Assembly (NCBI GenBank): GCA_934481345.1
Contig: CAKSPF010000008.1
Location: forward strand, 55,217 to 119,216
Length of the DNA: 64,000 nt
Direction: 5' to 3'
DNA from: an uncultured Clostridia bacterium
Lineage (GTDB): Bacteria; Bacillota; Clostridia; UMGS1810
Shown here: positions 44,590 through 53,971 of the stretch, one piece after another
How positions within the stretch are numbered: position 1 is the first letter of the stretch
Layout: each line of letters starts with the position of its first letter
Notes under the pieces: generated by a model
Seen by the model: only the letters and a program-made list of their open reading frames with translations
What the model was told of the DNA's origin: nothing
Databases searched by the model: none
Translations under genes and position numbers: made by a program

Positions 44590-44752
44590 ATGTGTAAAAT
44601 TCACAGTGAATGAACTGTTTTTTGCTTGAAAATCGACAATTTATAACCGAAAATATTATTGAATTTGTATACTGACATGTGTTAAAATATATATCAATAC
44701 TTATTTTGAGCTGCTGATAAATTATAGTGTTATTTGCAGTTGAGGTGACTAT

Positions 44753-47014
44753 ATGAAATTATGTTCTATTTGCAAAAAAAATCCGGCGGTTGTCTTTGTG
44801 AGCAAATCCGACGGAAAAAATATGATAAATGAAGGCTACTGCCTTTCCTGCGCCATAAAATCCGGTATCACACCGGTAAACCAGCTTGCGGAGCAGTTCT
44901 CTATTGACCCGCAGGAACTGGAAAATATGGTTGAAGGTTTTGGCAATATGATGGAAAACGGAGATTTGAGCGACGCTTTTTCCGACCTTTTTGGCGGAAA
45001 TATTATGGAATCTCCCTCCGGTGATGATGCCGAAAGAATACCCATAAAAGACAAGGATGTAAAAAAGGGTATGAAAAATCAGCAGAAGAAGAAAAAGTGC
45101 CTGAATAATTTCGGTGTAAATCTTACCGAAAAGGCAAAACAATCACTTCTTGACCGCGTTGTGGGAAGAGAAAAGGAAATTGAACGTTCCGTTCAGATAC
45201 TCAACAGAAGGAGCAAGAACAATCCCGTATTGCTCGGAGCACCCGGAGTCGGAAAGACAGCCGTTGCCGAGGGAATTGCACAGCGCATTGCCGACGGCGA
45301 TGTTCCCGAAAGGCTTCAGAACGCACAGGTGTATTTGCTTGACTTATCAAGCGTCGTTGCCGGTACGCAGTACCGCGGTCAGTTTGAGAGCAGGCTGAAA
45401 AATATTATTGATGAAGCAAAAAGAGATAATACCATTTTGGTAATAGACGAAATACACTCCATTGTAAGCGCAGGGGACGCAGACGGCGCAATGAATGCGG
45501 CAAATATCCTGAAACCGGCTCTTTCAAAGGGTGAAATACAGGTAATCGGCGCTACAACGCTTGACGAATACAGAAAATATATAGAAAAAGACGCCGCGCT
45601 TGAAAGACGTTTTCAACCGGTTATTCTTGATGAACCTTCTGTAGACGAAACCATAGAAATTCTCCGCGGAACAAAGGATTATTATGAAGATTTTCACAAT
45701 ATCACAATTGATGATGATATTATAAGGGAAGCCGTTGTTTTGTCGGGCAAGTATATAAACGACAGATTTTTCCCCGACAAGGCGATAGACGTTATTGATG
45801 AAGCGGCATCAAGACTGAACATGGACAGCCCGTATACCAAAAACATTATTAAAACAAATGCACAGCTTCAGCTTGTGGATGAAAAGCTCAATGCACTTGA
45901 AGAAAACGCTGAAAATTCCGAAAAGCCGGAATATGAGGAAATAGCCAATTTAAAGGGAGAAAAGTGCAGACTTGAGAGCGAACGCAAGGATTTGAGGGCA
46001 AGGCAGAAAGAAACAAAAATAACTGTTTCGGATATTGCAAAGGTTATTGAGCTCTGGACGGGTATACCGGTAAGAAATATAACCGAAACCGACAAGGAAA
46101 AGCTGCTGCACTTAGAAGACAGACTTCACAGAAGAATTGTCGGACAGGATAAAGCCGTTTCAAGCGTTGCAAAGGCAGTACGAAGAAACAGAGCGCTTAA
46201 GCTTACCAAAAAGCGCCCGGTATCATTCATATTTGTCGGTCCTACGGGCGTGGGTAAAACAGAGCTGGTAAAAGCTTTGGCTGAGAGCCTTTTTGATGAC
46301 GAAAATGCACTTATCAGAATGGATATGTCGGAATATATGGAGAAGCACTCCGTCGCAAAAATTACCGGTTCTCCTCCGGGATATGTCGGTTATGACGACG
46401 GCGGTCAGCTTACCGAAAAAGTTCGCAGACGTCCGTATTCCGTGATTTTGCTTGATGAAATAGAAAAGGCGCACCAGGATGTGTTTAATATTCTGCTTCA
46501 GATTCTTGATGACGGAAGAATAACAGACGCTCAGGGCAGAACGGTAAATTTTGAAAATACGATTATTATTATGACAAGCAATGCGGGCACAAGTGTGGGT
46601 TCGGCTTCGGGAATGGGATTTTTGAATGCGGACAGCGGCATGAGTGTGAAAATTTCGCAGGCAATCAAAGAGATTTTCCGGCCGGAGTTTATCAACCGCG
46701 TTGATGAAATTATCGAATTTAAAGAGCTTACAAAGGATGAGCTTTTGCAGATTGTGGACTTGATGCTTAAAGATATGACGGCTGAACTTGACAAAATGGG
46801 AGTCGGATTTGAGATGAGCAAGGCTGCAAAAGAAAGACTTCTGGATAATTGCTATAATCCGAGGTACGGAGCAAGACCGATAAGACGTGAAATTCAAAAT
46901 TCCATTGAGGACGACGTTTCATCACTTATACTTTCATCTGAAATAGAAGCCGGCAGCACTGTTTGCGTAGATGTCGGCGACGGCAAAAATTTAAAAGTTT
47001 ATGTAAAAAAATAA
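44753..47014 (+). CDS. clpE: ClpE-like AAA+ protease ATPase with N-terminal zinc finger
   Basis: 753 residues. The N-terminus has a Cys4 zinc finger (CSICKK ... YCLSCAIK, residues 4-32), as in ClpE, instead of the ClpC N-domain. Two AAA+ modules follow: D1 with GAPGVGKTA and LVIDEIHS, and D2 with GPTGVGKTE, RMDMSEYMEKH and ILLDEIEKA, separated by a short coiled middle domain (about 385-425). It unfolds damaged proteins for ClpP or refolds them. The start has GAGGTG upstream. A weak extended -10 lies near 44680, and I see no CtsR or CIRCE operator in the 163-base upstream gap. Confidence 0.9.
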   Translation: MKLCSICKKNPAVVFVSKSDGKNMINEGYCLSCAIKSGITPVNQLAEQFSIDPQELENMVEGFGNMMENGDLSDAFSDLFGGNIMESPSGDDAERIPIKDKDVKKGMKNQQKKKKCLNNFGVNLTEKAKQSLLDRVVGREKEIERSVQILNRRSKNNPVLLGAPGVGKTAVAEGIAQRIADGDVPERLQNAQVYLLDLSSVVAGTQYRGQFESRLKNIIDEAKRDNTILVIDEIHSIVSAGDADGAMNAANILKPALSKGEIQVIGATTLDEYRKYIEKDAALERRFQPVILDEPSVDETIEILRGTKDYYEDFHNITIDDDIIREAVVLSGKYINDRFFPDKAIDVIDEAASRLNMDSPYTKNIIKTNAQLQLVDEKLNALEENAENSEKPEYEEIANLKGEKCRLESERKDLRARQKETKITVSDIAKVIELWTGIPVRNITETDKEKLLHLEDRLHRRIVGQDKAVSSVAKAVRRNRALKLTKKRPVSFIFVGPTGVGKTELVKALAESLFDDENALIRMDMSEYMEKHSVAKITGSPPGYVGYDDGGQLTEKVRRRPYSVILLDEIEKAHQDVFNILLQILDDGRITDAQGRTVNFENTIIIMTSNAGTSVGSASGMGFLNADSGMSVKISQAIKEIFRPEFINRVDEIIEFKELTKDELLQIVDLMLKDMTAELDKMGVGFEMSKAAKERLLDNCYNPRYGARPIRREIQNSIEDDVSSLILSSEIEAGSTVCVDVGDGKNLKVYVKK

Positions 47015-47046
47015 ACGGTATGGGGATATAATCCCCGTACCGTTTT
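47013..47046. terminator. Bidirectional terminator after clpE-like gene
   Basis: AAACGGTA plus GGGGAT at 47013-47026 pairs with ATCCCC plus TACCGTTT at 47030-47045. It lies between convergent genes and overlaps the stop of the small lipoprotein gene by a base or two. Confidence 0.8.
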
Positions 47047-47377
47047 ACTGTTCGGCCTGTTTTAAGATATAATCAATTTCGTTTAAAAGCTCTTTTTTTG
47101 TTTCCTCGTCTGTGGACGGGTCATTTGCTTTTTCGATAAGCTTGCTCAAATCGTCTGCGGTAACGGTTTCGCCTTCTTTGTTTTTTATGCCGCTGTCATT
47201 TTTGCTGCTTTTTTGCTCTGAGTCTTTTGTTTCATTTTTATTTTCACTTTTCTTTACATTTTCGCTTTGGGTTGTTTTTGGCTTTTTGTCCTCTGACGGT
47301 GTGGTTTTGCCGTTATTTTTGCCGCAGCCTGCAATTATCAATATGAGTGTCAGCGCGGCAATAATCGCTTTTTTCAT
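47045..47377 (-). CDS. Small lipoprotein, function unknown
   Basis: 110 residues from the ATG at 47377 with GGGAGAT upstream. A lipoprotein signal (KKAIIAALTLILIIAGC) is followed by a long Lys/Ser/Glu-rich low-complexity linker (about 22-72) and a short helical C-terminus (TADDLSKLIEKANDPST to LLNEIDYILKQAEQ). No domain is recognised. It is convergent with the clpE-like gene and divergent from the phosphodiester glycosidase gene. Confidence 0.7.
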   Translation of the reverse strand: MKKAIIAALTLILIIAGCGKNNGKTTPSEDKKPKTTQSENVKKSENKNETKDSEQKSSKNDSGIKNKEGETVTADDLSKLIEKANDPSTDEETKKELLNEIDYILKQAEQ

Positions 47378-47604
47378 AAGGTCATCTCCCATAATTTTTA
47401 TGTATTTGATATTACATTTAATTATATTTTTAAAATTCAGCCGTGTCAAGTACATTTATATGAATAAAATATGAAGTTTAAATTAAATAAATGTTTTTTT
47501 CTTGTAAATAAGGGGGCTTATCTGATATAATTATGAAAAACATTTAATATACCTAAAAGTGAGCCGATAACTGTTTATTTAAAAAATTCAAAGGAATGAT
47601 ATAC

Positions 47605-50136
47605 ATGAAAATAAAAAAATTAACGTGCATTGTTACTGCTGCACTGCTTGTAATGAAAACAAGCGTTTTTGCTTCTGTACTCGGCAGCGAAAGCGTAACC
47701 AAATCGCATGTGGATATAGGCCCCGGAGCTACATTGGTTACAAACAGCTTTTACAGCGACCAGTCCGGAGTGGGTCTGCAAACGGAGAATTTCGTGGAAT
47801 ACAAGCCCAACGATACGTTGGTTCCTGTCGTAGTTAACGATACCTATCTGTACGGCAAGAAGAATATTTCAAATATGGCAGCGTCACTTACTGCAGGAGG
47901 AATATACCCGGTAATGCTCATGAATTCGGATTTTTTCTCGTTTAAAACGGGCGTCCCCATGAGTCATCAGGTAGTTGACGGAGTTCTGGTAACAAAGGAC
48001 CCGACCTCAATGGACGCTATAGGAATAAATTCCGACGGAAGTGCGTTTATTTCATGGCTTACAATAAATACTACCGTTACTGTCGGGGAAAACACAATTT
48101 CCATTGATAATTTTAACAAGTACCGCCAACCGTATGTTATATATATGCTTGACGATAAATTCGGCAGTACCACTAAGGCAACGGACTCCGGACTTAATGT
48201 TATAATAGGCTCTTTGGACGGAAATCTCACAATGGGAAGCACCGTAAAGGGAGTAGTGGAAAGTGTTGTCAAATCCGACGGCGAAATTGAAATTCCGAAG
48301 GGCAAAATAGTTCTTACCGCCGATGACCGCGTTCCGCCGGAGGTGTACAGCCAGCTGGAGCTGTTTAAAGAGGGCGACGAAGTCACGGTAAATACTACCG
48401 CCGAGGGCGACGCACGCTGGAATGACGCAAAGTATATACTTGGCTGCTTTGGCGGCAGACTTATAAAAAACGGCGAGGTGCTCAATGTTGATGAAGCCGC
48501 TGCACCCAGAAGCGCGTTTGGTATAAAAGAGGACGGAACACTGATTTTCTATACAATAGACGGCAGACAGACCGGGCATAGCTACGGGGTTCGGCTCAAC
48601 ACCCTTGCAAAAAGAATGAAGGAGCTCGGCTGTGTGGACGCAGTAAATCTTGACGGCGGCGGTTCGACGAGTATAGGCGGAGTTTATCCCGGAAACGATA
48701 ATTTCTCAGTAATAAACAAGCCGTCTGACGGAAGCCCGCGTCAGGTGGCAACCTTCATAGGTCTTTTGAACACGGCAAAAGCAAGCGGAAATTCCGAAAA
48801 GTTGTTTTTGTACCCATACGGAAAAAATTATCTGTCGGGCGCAACGCAGAAGTTCAACGTTCTTGCAACCGATGCGAATTACTATAAATCGCCCGTCCCG
48901 GAGGGAGTTGTTTATACTGCACCGGACGGCACGCAGAGCACAAATCCCGAAGTGAAAATAACCGGAAACGGCGAGGTTACGGTTTATGCCGAAGCCGGAA
49001 ACGCCAAAGGCAGCGCAACCGTAAACAGCTATGAAACACCCGATAAAATCACGCTTTATAATCAGGACACAGGCAATGTGCAGTGGGATCTGACAGTTGC
49101 CGTGAATGAGTCTGTGAATCTTACCGCGGCAGCATTTTTGGGACATAAGGAGCTTATTGCGGATGACAGCTGCTTTGAGTGGAAATGCATACCGTCAAGC
49201 GGCGATATAGGCACAATAGACACTAACGGATATTATACCGCCGGCAGCAGTACGGGAAAGGGTATAATAGAGGCAAGTGCAGGCGGTTATGCAGTCAGCA
49301 TTAATGTAACCGTTACGGCAGGAAATAACAGCTATACGGATGTAACCTTTGAAAGCACGGAACAGGGACAGGTTAAAATTGCATTTTCAAATTCCGACGG
49401 TGTAGGACTCGAGGCAAATAACATTTCTCTGAAGGTGGACGGCAGCGATACCGAAGCCGTACTCGAAAATAACTGCATAAACCTTGTTTTTGCGGATAAT
49501 CTTATGCATAAAATAAGCGTTACCGTAAAAAACAATGCAGATTTGTATTCGACGGCATATTACACTTTGGGCGGAAATGAATATGACAATAAATTTTCCG
49601 ATATAGGCTCACACTGGGCAAGACCGTATATAACATATATGAATAATCAAAAGGTTGTAAACGGTGTTGAACAGGACGGCAGGACATATTTTAATCCTTC
49701 AAATAATATCACAAGAGCAGAATTTGCCGTAATGGTGGCAAATATGCTTAAAACGGATATAAAGAGTTATACGGATAAGGAGCTTAAAACAGATGACGCG
49801 GCAAGCATACCGAACTGGGCGGTAAACCATGTCAAGGCGCTCACGGAGCTTAACATCATGCAGGGAAGAGCAGACGGCTCAAAGGTTGTATTCGATCCTT
49901 ATGCCAAACTCACCAGAGCCGAGGCTGTGACTGTGCTTTCCAGGATATTAAACCAAAATATCAAAACTTCGGACGCGGTATTTACCGATTCTGCAAGTAT
50001 CCCCGGCTGGGCAAAGGACGGCTTTGACAGACTGTACGCACTCAAAGTTATCTCCGGTTACGAGGACGGAAGCGTCAAACCGCTTAACACTATTACAAGA
50101 GCCGAAGCAATAAAGCTGATATATGAAATATATTAA
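47605..50136 (+). CDS. S-layer-anchored phosphodiester glycosidase (NAGPA-like) protein
   Basis: 843 residues from the ATG at 47605 (AAAGGA upstream; an ATG at 47596 is too close to the site). After a signal peptide, residues about 80-390 form the NAGPA/DUF2233 phosphodiester glycosidase domain, with AAPRSAFGIKEDGTLIFYTI and the hallmark CVDAVNLDGGGSTS. Ig-like and Big-type domains follow (about 400-670: SGDIGTIDTNGYYTAGSST), then three SLH repeats (about 672-843). Family members hydrolyse sugar phosphodiesters, and wall teichoic-acid-like or capsular polymers are plausible targets (inference). Confidence 0.9.
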   Translation: MKIKKLTCIVTAALLVMKTSVFASVLGSESVTKSHVDIGPGATLVTNSFYSDQSGVGLQTENFVEYKPNDTLVPVVVNDTYLYGKKNISNMAASLTAGGIYPVMLMNSDFFSFKTGVPMSHQVVDGVLVTKDPTSMDAIGINSDGSAFISWLTINTTVTVGENTISIDNFNKYRQPYVIYMLDDKFGSTTKATDSGLNVIIGSLDGNLTMGSTVKGVVESVVKSDGEIEIPKGKIVLTADDRVPPEVYSQLELFKEGDEVTVNTTAEGDARWNDAKYILGCFGGRLIKNGEVLNVDEAAAPRSAFGIKEDGTLIFYTIDGRQTGHSYGVRLNTLAKRMKELGCVDAVNLDGGGSTSIGGVYPGNDNFSVINKPSDGSPRQVATFIGLLNTAKASGNSEKLFLYPYGKNYLSGATQKFNVLATDANYYKSPVPEGVVYTAPDGTQSTNPEVKITGNGEVTVYAEAGNAKGSATVNSYETPDKITLYNQDTGNVQWDLTVAVNESVNLTAAAFLGHKELIADDSCFEWKCIPSSGDIGTIDTNGYYTAGSSTGKGIIEASAGGYAVSINVTVTAGNNSYTDVTFESTEQGQVKIAFSNSDGVGLEANNISLKVDGSDTEAVLENNCINLVFADNLMHKISVTVKNNADLYSTAYYTLGGNEYDNKFSDIGSHWARPYITYMNNQKVVNGVEQDGRTYFNPSNNITRAEFAVMVANMLKTDIKSYTDKELKTDDAASIPNWAVNHVKALTELNIMQGRADGSKVVFDPYAKLTRAEAVTVLSRILNQNIKTSDAVFTDSASIPGWAKDGFDRLYALKVISGYEDGSVKPLNTITRAEAIKLIYEIY

Positions 50137-50137
50137 C

Positions 50138-50176
50138 AAAACGGAACTGTGATTGTATGTCACAGTTCCGTTTTTT
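50138..50176 (+). terminator. Rho-independent terminator after phosphodiester glycosidase gene
   Basis: AAAACGGAACTGTGA at 50138-50152 pairs with TCACAGTTCCGTTTT at 50160-50174, then further T residues. Confidence 0.88.
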
Positions 50177-50210
50177 CATAAAGAAATTTAAAATACACCG
50201 GGAATGAAAG

Positions 50211-50399
50211 TTATTTAACCTCAATGTTTTCTAACGCATAGTCAAGTAAAATATTTATCAGTTCGTTGCGGGAACGGTTGGTTTCTGCAGATAACTCACT
50301 CAGCCGGGCAGCGGTTTTTTCTTTTATCCGTACAGAAAAAGTCGTGTATCCGTCTTCGCCCTTTAATGATTTTTTGCTTATAATAAGTTTTTCTTTCAT
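50211..50399 (-). CDS. Ribbon-helix-helix (CopG/Arc-like) DNA-binding protein
   Basis: 62 residues from the ATG at 50399 with GAGGTG upstream. YTTFSVRIKEKTAARLSELS forms the ribbon and first helix, and NRSRNELINILLDYALENI the second, the classical RHH pattern. The protein should act as a dimer or higher oligomer on short direct repeats. The divergent spacer toward 50503 contains TGTAACATA repeats that fit such an operator. No toxin partner gene is adjacent, so it is more likely a stand-alone regulator than an antitoxin. Confidence 0.75.
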   Translation of the reverse strand: MKEKLIISKKSLKGEDGYTTFSVRIKEKTAARLSELSAETNRSRNELINILLDYALENIEVK

Positions 50400-50430
50400 A
50401 TAGCGCACCTCACTCAAGATTAATTTTAAC

Positions 50431-50482
50431 TTGACATAGGATATAATCATATGTTATAATTTGTAACATAATATGTAACATA
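50431..50482 (+). promoter_or_regulatory. Promoter and candidate RHH operator repeats
   Basis: TTGACA at 50431-50436, an 18-base spacer and TATAAT at 50455-50460 (extended TGT) form a promoter for the gene at 50503. Overlapping and following it, TGTAACATA occurs at 50462-50470 and 50474-50482, with an inverted relative TATGTTATAA at 50450-50459. Short repeats of this kind suit the divergent RHH protein (inference). Confidence 0.55.
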
Positions 50483-50502
50483 TACACAAAGGTGATGATT
50501 AA

Positions 50503-51252
50503 ATGGGTGCGTATGGTTCTCCGCAGCTGGGTCCGTATGCGGAAAATAATATTATTAAAATAAGGCGTGCAAATCCTTTTATTTTGATTATATATATATT
50601 TTCGCTTTTAGCTTTGGCAAAGACGGTTATAAAAGAGGTTTGCGCTTTACGGTTTGATGAAAAAACAGGAATGATTATTTGGGCAGCGGTTTTTATCTGC
50701 ATTCTCGTGTTTTCAATAGCGAATTGGTCCGAGATGCGTATAAAATTTAAAAATAAAACCTTAATTATCAGAATTATTCTGGCTTTGTGCATAATGCTTT
50801 GTATTTCAGGTTTAAACAGCAGTACACCAAAAGAAAACAGTATTACAAGGAATAATACAGCATTTGAAAATTATGAAGCAAGAGAAAAAAATGTAATATC
50901 TCCGGAAGAGTACAAGTCAATGTGCAGCACGCTGTCATACAGCGATATTGCAAGAGATCCGCAAAAATACAAAGGTACTTATGCAACTTTCAGCGGTAAG
51001 GTTCAGCAGGTGGAGGAGGACGGCGAACATATAATTCTGTTAGTTGCGTTAACCAGGGGTGAATGGGATATATGGAGCAATGTAATATATGTAAATTATA
51101 CAAGAAAAGATAAAAATGAAAGCCGTATACTTGAAGATGATATCATAACCATGTATGGGAAAATGAACGGAATAAAAAGTTATACAACTGTTCTCGGCGC
51201 TCAGGCACAGGTTCCTCATTTGTTTGCCGAATATATTGTTATAAACAAATAA
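50503..51252 (+). CDS. Membrane protein with C-terminal OB-like domain, function unknown
   Basis: 249 residues. Three membrane segments (about 27-45, 60-78 and 88-105) are followed by a linker and a soluble domain (about 130-249) with YSDIARDPQKYKGTYATFSG, KVQQVEEDGEHIILLVALT, ILEDDIITMYGKMNG and IVINK. This resembles the small OB-fold-like domain seen in many uncharacterised Firmicutes membrane or lipoproteins. No enzymatic motif is seen. It is divergent from the RHH regulator and 24 bases upstream of the stalk-domain protein, suggesting one operon. Confidence 0.7.
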   Translation: MGAYGSPQLGPYAENNIIKIRRANPFILIIYIFSLLALAKTVIKEVCALRFDEKTGMIIWAAVFICILVFSIANWSEMRIKFKNKTLIIRIILALCIMLCISGLNSSTPKENSITRNNTAFENYEAREKNVISPEEYKSMCSTLSYSDIARDPQKYKGTYATFSGKVQQVEEDGEHIILLVALTRGEWDIWSNVIYVNYTRKDKNESRILEDDIITMYGKMNGIKSYTTVLGAQAQVPHLFAEYIVINK

Positions 51253-51276
51253 TATTATTATAAGGAGAAATGAAAA

Positions 51277-52020
51277 GTGAAAAGATTTATTTGCGGTTTT
51301 TTGGCAGGAGCGACGCTCTTTGCTACAGCAGGAGTGTTTGCCGTTCAGTATGCGGCAAATCCGGTAGATTTTAAAGTGCTGGTCAACGGTAAGGAATTTA
51401 CTTCCGATCCTCCTGCGCTTGAAGTAAACGGCAGAACATACCTTCCGCTCCGCGCAATGGGTGAAGCACTCGGAGTACCGGTTTCGTGGAATGAAGAGAT
51501 AAGACAGGCGGAGGTCGGCAACAATGCGCCTGTTGCCGCTGAGAATGAATATTCAAGAAATAATCCCGCTCCGCTTGATACTGTTCAGATTTATGATAAA
51601 GGGAAGCTTTGGGGTAATGACGCATGCAGTATTTCAGTGCGTGTAATGGAAATAAAGCGCGGTAAAGAAGCAATGAAAAAACTGAAAAATGCAAGTGAAT
51701 ATAATAGTTATCCTGAGGATGATAATTATGAATATATTGTTGCAAAAGTTGCAGTATCAGTATTGGACATTGAAGGCGAAGGAGCATTTGACGTTTCCGA
51801 TTACTACTTTAAATCATTCAGTTCTAATAATGAAGAAATGCCTGATATATATGTTTTGGATGATCCCAAGCCGGAGCTTAAAGGCATGCTGTATGCCGGA
51901 GCAAGTACAGAGGGTTGGATAACTATGCTTGTAAGAAAAGACGATCCAAAGCCTAAACTTGTTTTTGGTCTTGATTACTATGGTAAAGGCGGTATTTGGT
52001 TTAAATTATATGACGAGTAA
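51277..52020 (+). CDS. Secreted stalk-domain protein with DUF4352/DUF5067-like domain
   Basis: 247 residues with a GTG start and AAGGAG upstream. A signal or anchor segment (about 1-24) precedes a copper-amine-oxidase N-terminal-like stalk (about 28-80: VLVNGKEFTSDPPALEVNGR, TYLPLRAMGEALGVPVSWNE). The C-terminal domain (about 100-247) looks like an Ig-like DUF4352/DUF5067 fold (IVAKVAVSVLDIEGEGAFDV, GMLYAGASTEGWITMLVRKD). Such proteins sit on the wall or membrane surface; the function is unknown. It is probably co-transcribed with the preceding membrane protein and ends at the hairpin at 52092. Confidence 0.75.
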   Translation: MKRFICGFLAGATLFATAGVFAVQYAANPVDFKVLVNGKEFTSDPPALEVNGRTYLPLRAMGEALGVPVSWNEEIRQAEVGNNAPVAAENEYSRNNPAPLDTVQIYDKGKLWGNDACSISVRVMEIKRGKEAMKKLKNASEYNSYPEDDNYEYIVAKVAVSVLDIEGEGAFDVSDYYFKSFSSNNEEMPDIYVLDDPKPELKGMLYAGASTEGWITMLVRKDDPKPKLVFGLDYYGKGGIWFKLYDE

Positions 52021-52091
52021 GTTATATTGAAACAAGTCGTTTTAGCATTTAAACAGAAAAACTATTACTGTATCAGCGATAAATTAACAAA

Positions 52092-52136
52092 GATATGGTA
52101 CCATTAATTATTTTTGGTATCATGTCTTTTTATTTT
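52092..52136 (+). terminator. Rho-independent terminator after stalk-domain gene
   Basis: GATATGGTACCA at 52092-52103 pairs with TGGTATCATGTC at 52115-52126 (two G-U pairs), followed by a T-rich run. The rest of the 280-base gap to the MarR gene holds only the promoter and operator described at 52209. Confidence 0.75.
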
Positions 52137-52208
52137 TCATAATTGAACAAAAAAATAATTATGCGGTTTTTAGTTTTATATATAACATACAATAATGGTT
52201 TTTAAAAA

Positions 52209-52254
52209 TTGACATATATATTTATTAATGTTACACTTGTTAATAGTTAACAAG
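52209..52254 (+). promoter_or_regulatory. Promoter with overlapping MarR-type palindromic operator
   Basis: TTGACA at 52209-52214, a 17-base spacer and TACACT at 52232-52237. A palindrome, CTTGTTAA-TAG-TTAACAAG, at 52236-52254 overlaps the -10 and start site, and a partial second copy (TTAATTGTTAACAG) follows at about 52256. Binding by the MarR protein encoded next would block transcription, so autorepression of the efflux operon is likely. Confidence 0.75.
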
Positions 52255-52300
52255 GTTAATTGTTAACAGGTGAAACATTAATTGTCAGGGAGGGAAATTT

Positions 52301-52771
52301 TTGATTAGCAGAAATAAAAAATACACGGAATTGGCATATATGATACTGAGAAGCGGCAAAAGGCGAAATCCCGCGCTGCTACTTTCCGAGCTTTCTCCGG
52401 CTGAGTTTGCCCTTCTGGACACGACGCTTAAATACGAAGAGGAAAATAACGGCAGACACATCACGGTAAATGAGATTTCAACAGATATGGGCGTATCGGT
52501 ACCGGCTGTTTCGCGAAGCCTGAAATCGCTTGAGGTACGCGGAATTGTATCCCGCGTTACCGATAAAAACTGCCGCAGAAATACCTTTGTTATAATAACG
52601 GAGGACGGCAGAAAAATTTTTGACAAGAATATGGAGGTGTTAGGCAGATTTATCAAAAAAGTTATAACTTCTTTTACAGATGAGGAAATTGAGCAAATGA
52701 CGCGGTTTTCCAAAAAAATAAATTCACTGCTGACTGAAGAAATAGATAATTTGCAGGGAAAATACATATAA
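52301..52771 (+). CDS. MarR-family transcriptional regulator
   Basis: 156 residues with a TTG start and GGGAGGG upstream. A winged-helix core (about 25-110) contains HITVNEISTDMGVSVPAVSR, SLKSLEVRGIVSRVTDKNCR and FVIITEDGRKIFDKN, flanked by dimerisation helices. MarR proteins repress efflux operons and let go when they bind small aromatic ligands. It is the first gene of a four-gene operon with TolC-like, membrane-fusion and RND proteins, and palindromes sit on its own promoter. Confidence 0.92.
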   Translation: MISRNKKYTELAYMILRSGKRRNPALLLSELSPAEFALLDTTLKYEEENNGRHITVNEISTDMGVSVPAVSRSLKSLEVRGIVSRVTDKNCRRNTFVIITEDGRKIFDKNMEVLGRFIKKVITSFTDEEIEQMTRFSKKINSLLTEEIDNLQGKYI

Positions 52772-52787
52772 GAAAGGATTAAACACC

Positions 52788-53960
52788 ATGAAAAAATCAT
52801 ACTTAGCAATTGCGGCTTTTGTTATTGCTTTTTCAACCGCAGGTACATCCTTTGCTGACGATACGGCAGTAATCGGCGGAGAAGACGGACCTACGGCAAT
52901 TTATGTGACCGATGACAGTGCCGAAAGCGAACCGACAGTGTACAGTTTAAGCCTTGACGACGCAATAAAAATGGCATATGACGGAAACGAAAAGCTCAGA
53001 GCAAATGAACTCGAACAATACGGAAATGAAATAAATATTAAAAGCGCCGAGATAACATATTTGCGTATGAAAAAAGCATCCGTAAGACTTCCGGACGGAT
53101 TTGAAACGATGTATTGCGCCAAGAACGGCTACGGTCTTGAAGCTGCCAGAATGCAGCTGCGGCTTTCTCAGAAGAAAAACGAGCAGATAAAGGGAACTAT
53201 AGCATATGACACCACGCAGGCATATTACAACTGCGGACTTATGAACAAGCTTGTAAATGCCGCTCAGAATTCATATGAGCTTGCTGTTGCCAACCAGAAT
53301 GTTGTGGACGCTCAATATGCGCTCGGGCTGATACCGAAGCTTGATTATGAAAATGCTTCCATAGCTGTCGAGAGAGCGGCAAACGCTTTGAATTCATATG
53401 AACTTCAGCGTGATCTGGCATATGAAAATCTGAAAATTCTTCTTAATAAAGATACGGAAAATTGCAGCATTGTAATAACGGATGAAATAGAGTGCTCCGA
53501 TTATGAAAGCGATGTGGTTTCGGATGCGGCATCTGCTGTCGAAACACGTTATGACCTTACTGCGCTGAAAGAAAGCAGAGATCTTGCAAAAATGTATTTT
53601 GATTTGTCGGACGTTCTCACAGAGGCTTCTGCCGTATACAATCAGGCAAATGCGGCATATGTTCAGGCGGATTACGACTACACAAATACCTGTAAGCTTA
53701 TAACTCTCTCAATAAAAAGCTGTTATAATAATATTTTAACAGCAAAGGCAGACATGAACACCGCTGAGCTTACATATAACATGAAGGTTAAGGAATATGA
53801 CTCGGCAAAAGTTAAATATGAGCTCGGAATGATAACAAATCTCGAACTTACAAAAACAATAAATGATTTGTATGACGCACAGGTTACATATGCAAATGCA
53901 AAACTCAGCTATCGTATGGCAGTCGAAAAATACAAGTATGAAGTCACAATAGGTTTGTAG
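52788..53960 (+). CDS. TolC-family outer-channel-like protein
   Basis: 390 residues with a signal peptide (about 1-23) and a short GGEDGPTAIYVTDDSAES-type segment, then the long helical TolC/OEP domain (about 45-390: LSLDDAIKMAYDGNEKLRA, AYDTTQAYYNCGLMNKLVN, ALGLIPKLDYENASIAVERA, YELGMITNLELTKTINDL). It is shorter than Gram-negative TolC (about 470 mature residues) and I see no clear beta-barrel strands. Its position before membrane-fusion and RND genes implies a tripartite-like pump. In a presumably one-membrane cell it may span the wall or S-layer space and not an outer membrane (inference). Confidence 0.88.
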   Translation: MKKSYLAIAAFVIAFSTAGTSFADDTAVIGGEDGPTAIYVTDDSAESEPTVYSLSLDDAIKMAYDGNEKLRANELEQYGNEINIKSAEITYLRMKKASVRLPDGFETMYCAKNGYGLEAARMQLRLSQKKNEQIKGTIAYDTTQAYYNCGLMNKLVNAAQNSYELAVANQNVVDAQYALGLIPKLDYENASIAVERAANALNSYELQRDLAYENLKILLNKDTENCSIVITDEIECSDYESDVVSDAASAVETRYDLTALKESRDLAKMYFDLSDVLTEASAVYNQANAAYVQADYDYTNTCKLITLSIKSCYNNILTAKADMNTAELTYNMKVKEYDSAKVKYELGMITNLELTKTINDLYDAQVTYANAKLSYRMAVEKYKYEVTIGL

Positions 53961-53971
53961 GAGGAATATCA

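Noticed and set aside
44590..44752. CtsR or HrcA heat-shock operator before the clpE-like gene
   Set aside because: I looked for the CtsR heptad repeats and CIRCE palindrome and did not find either.
46223..46897. Open frame of 224 codons antisense to the clpE-like gene
   Set aside because: It is opposite conserved AAA+ motifs, has no start signals and no known domain.
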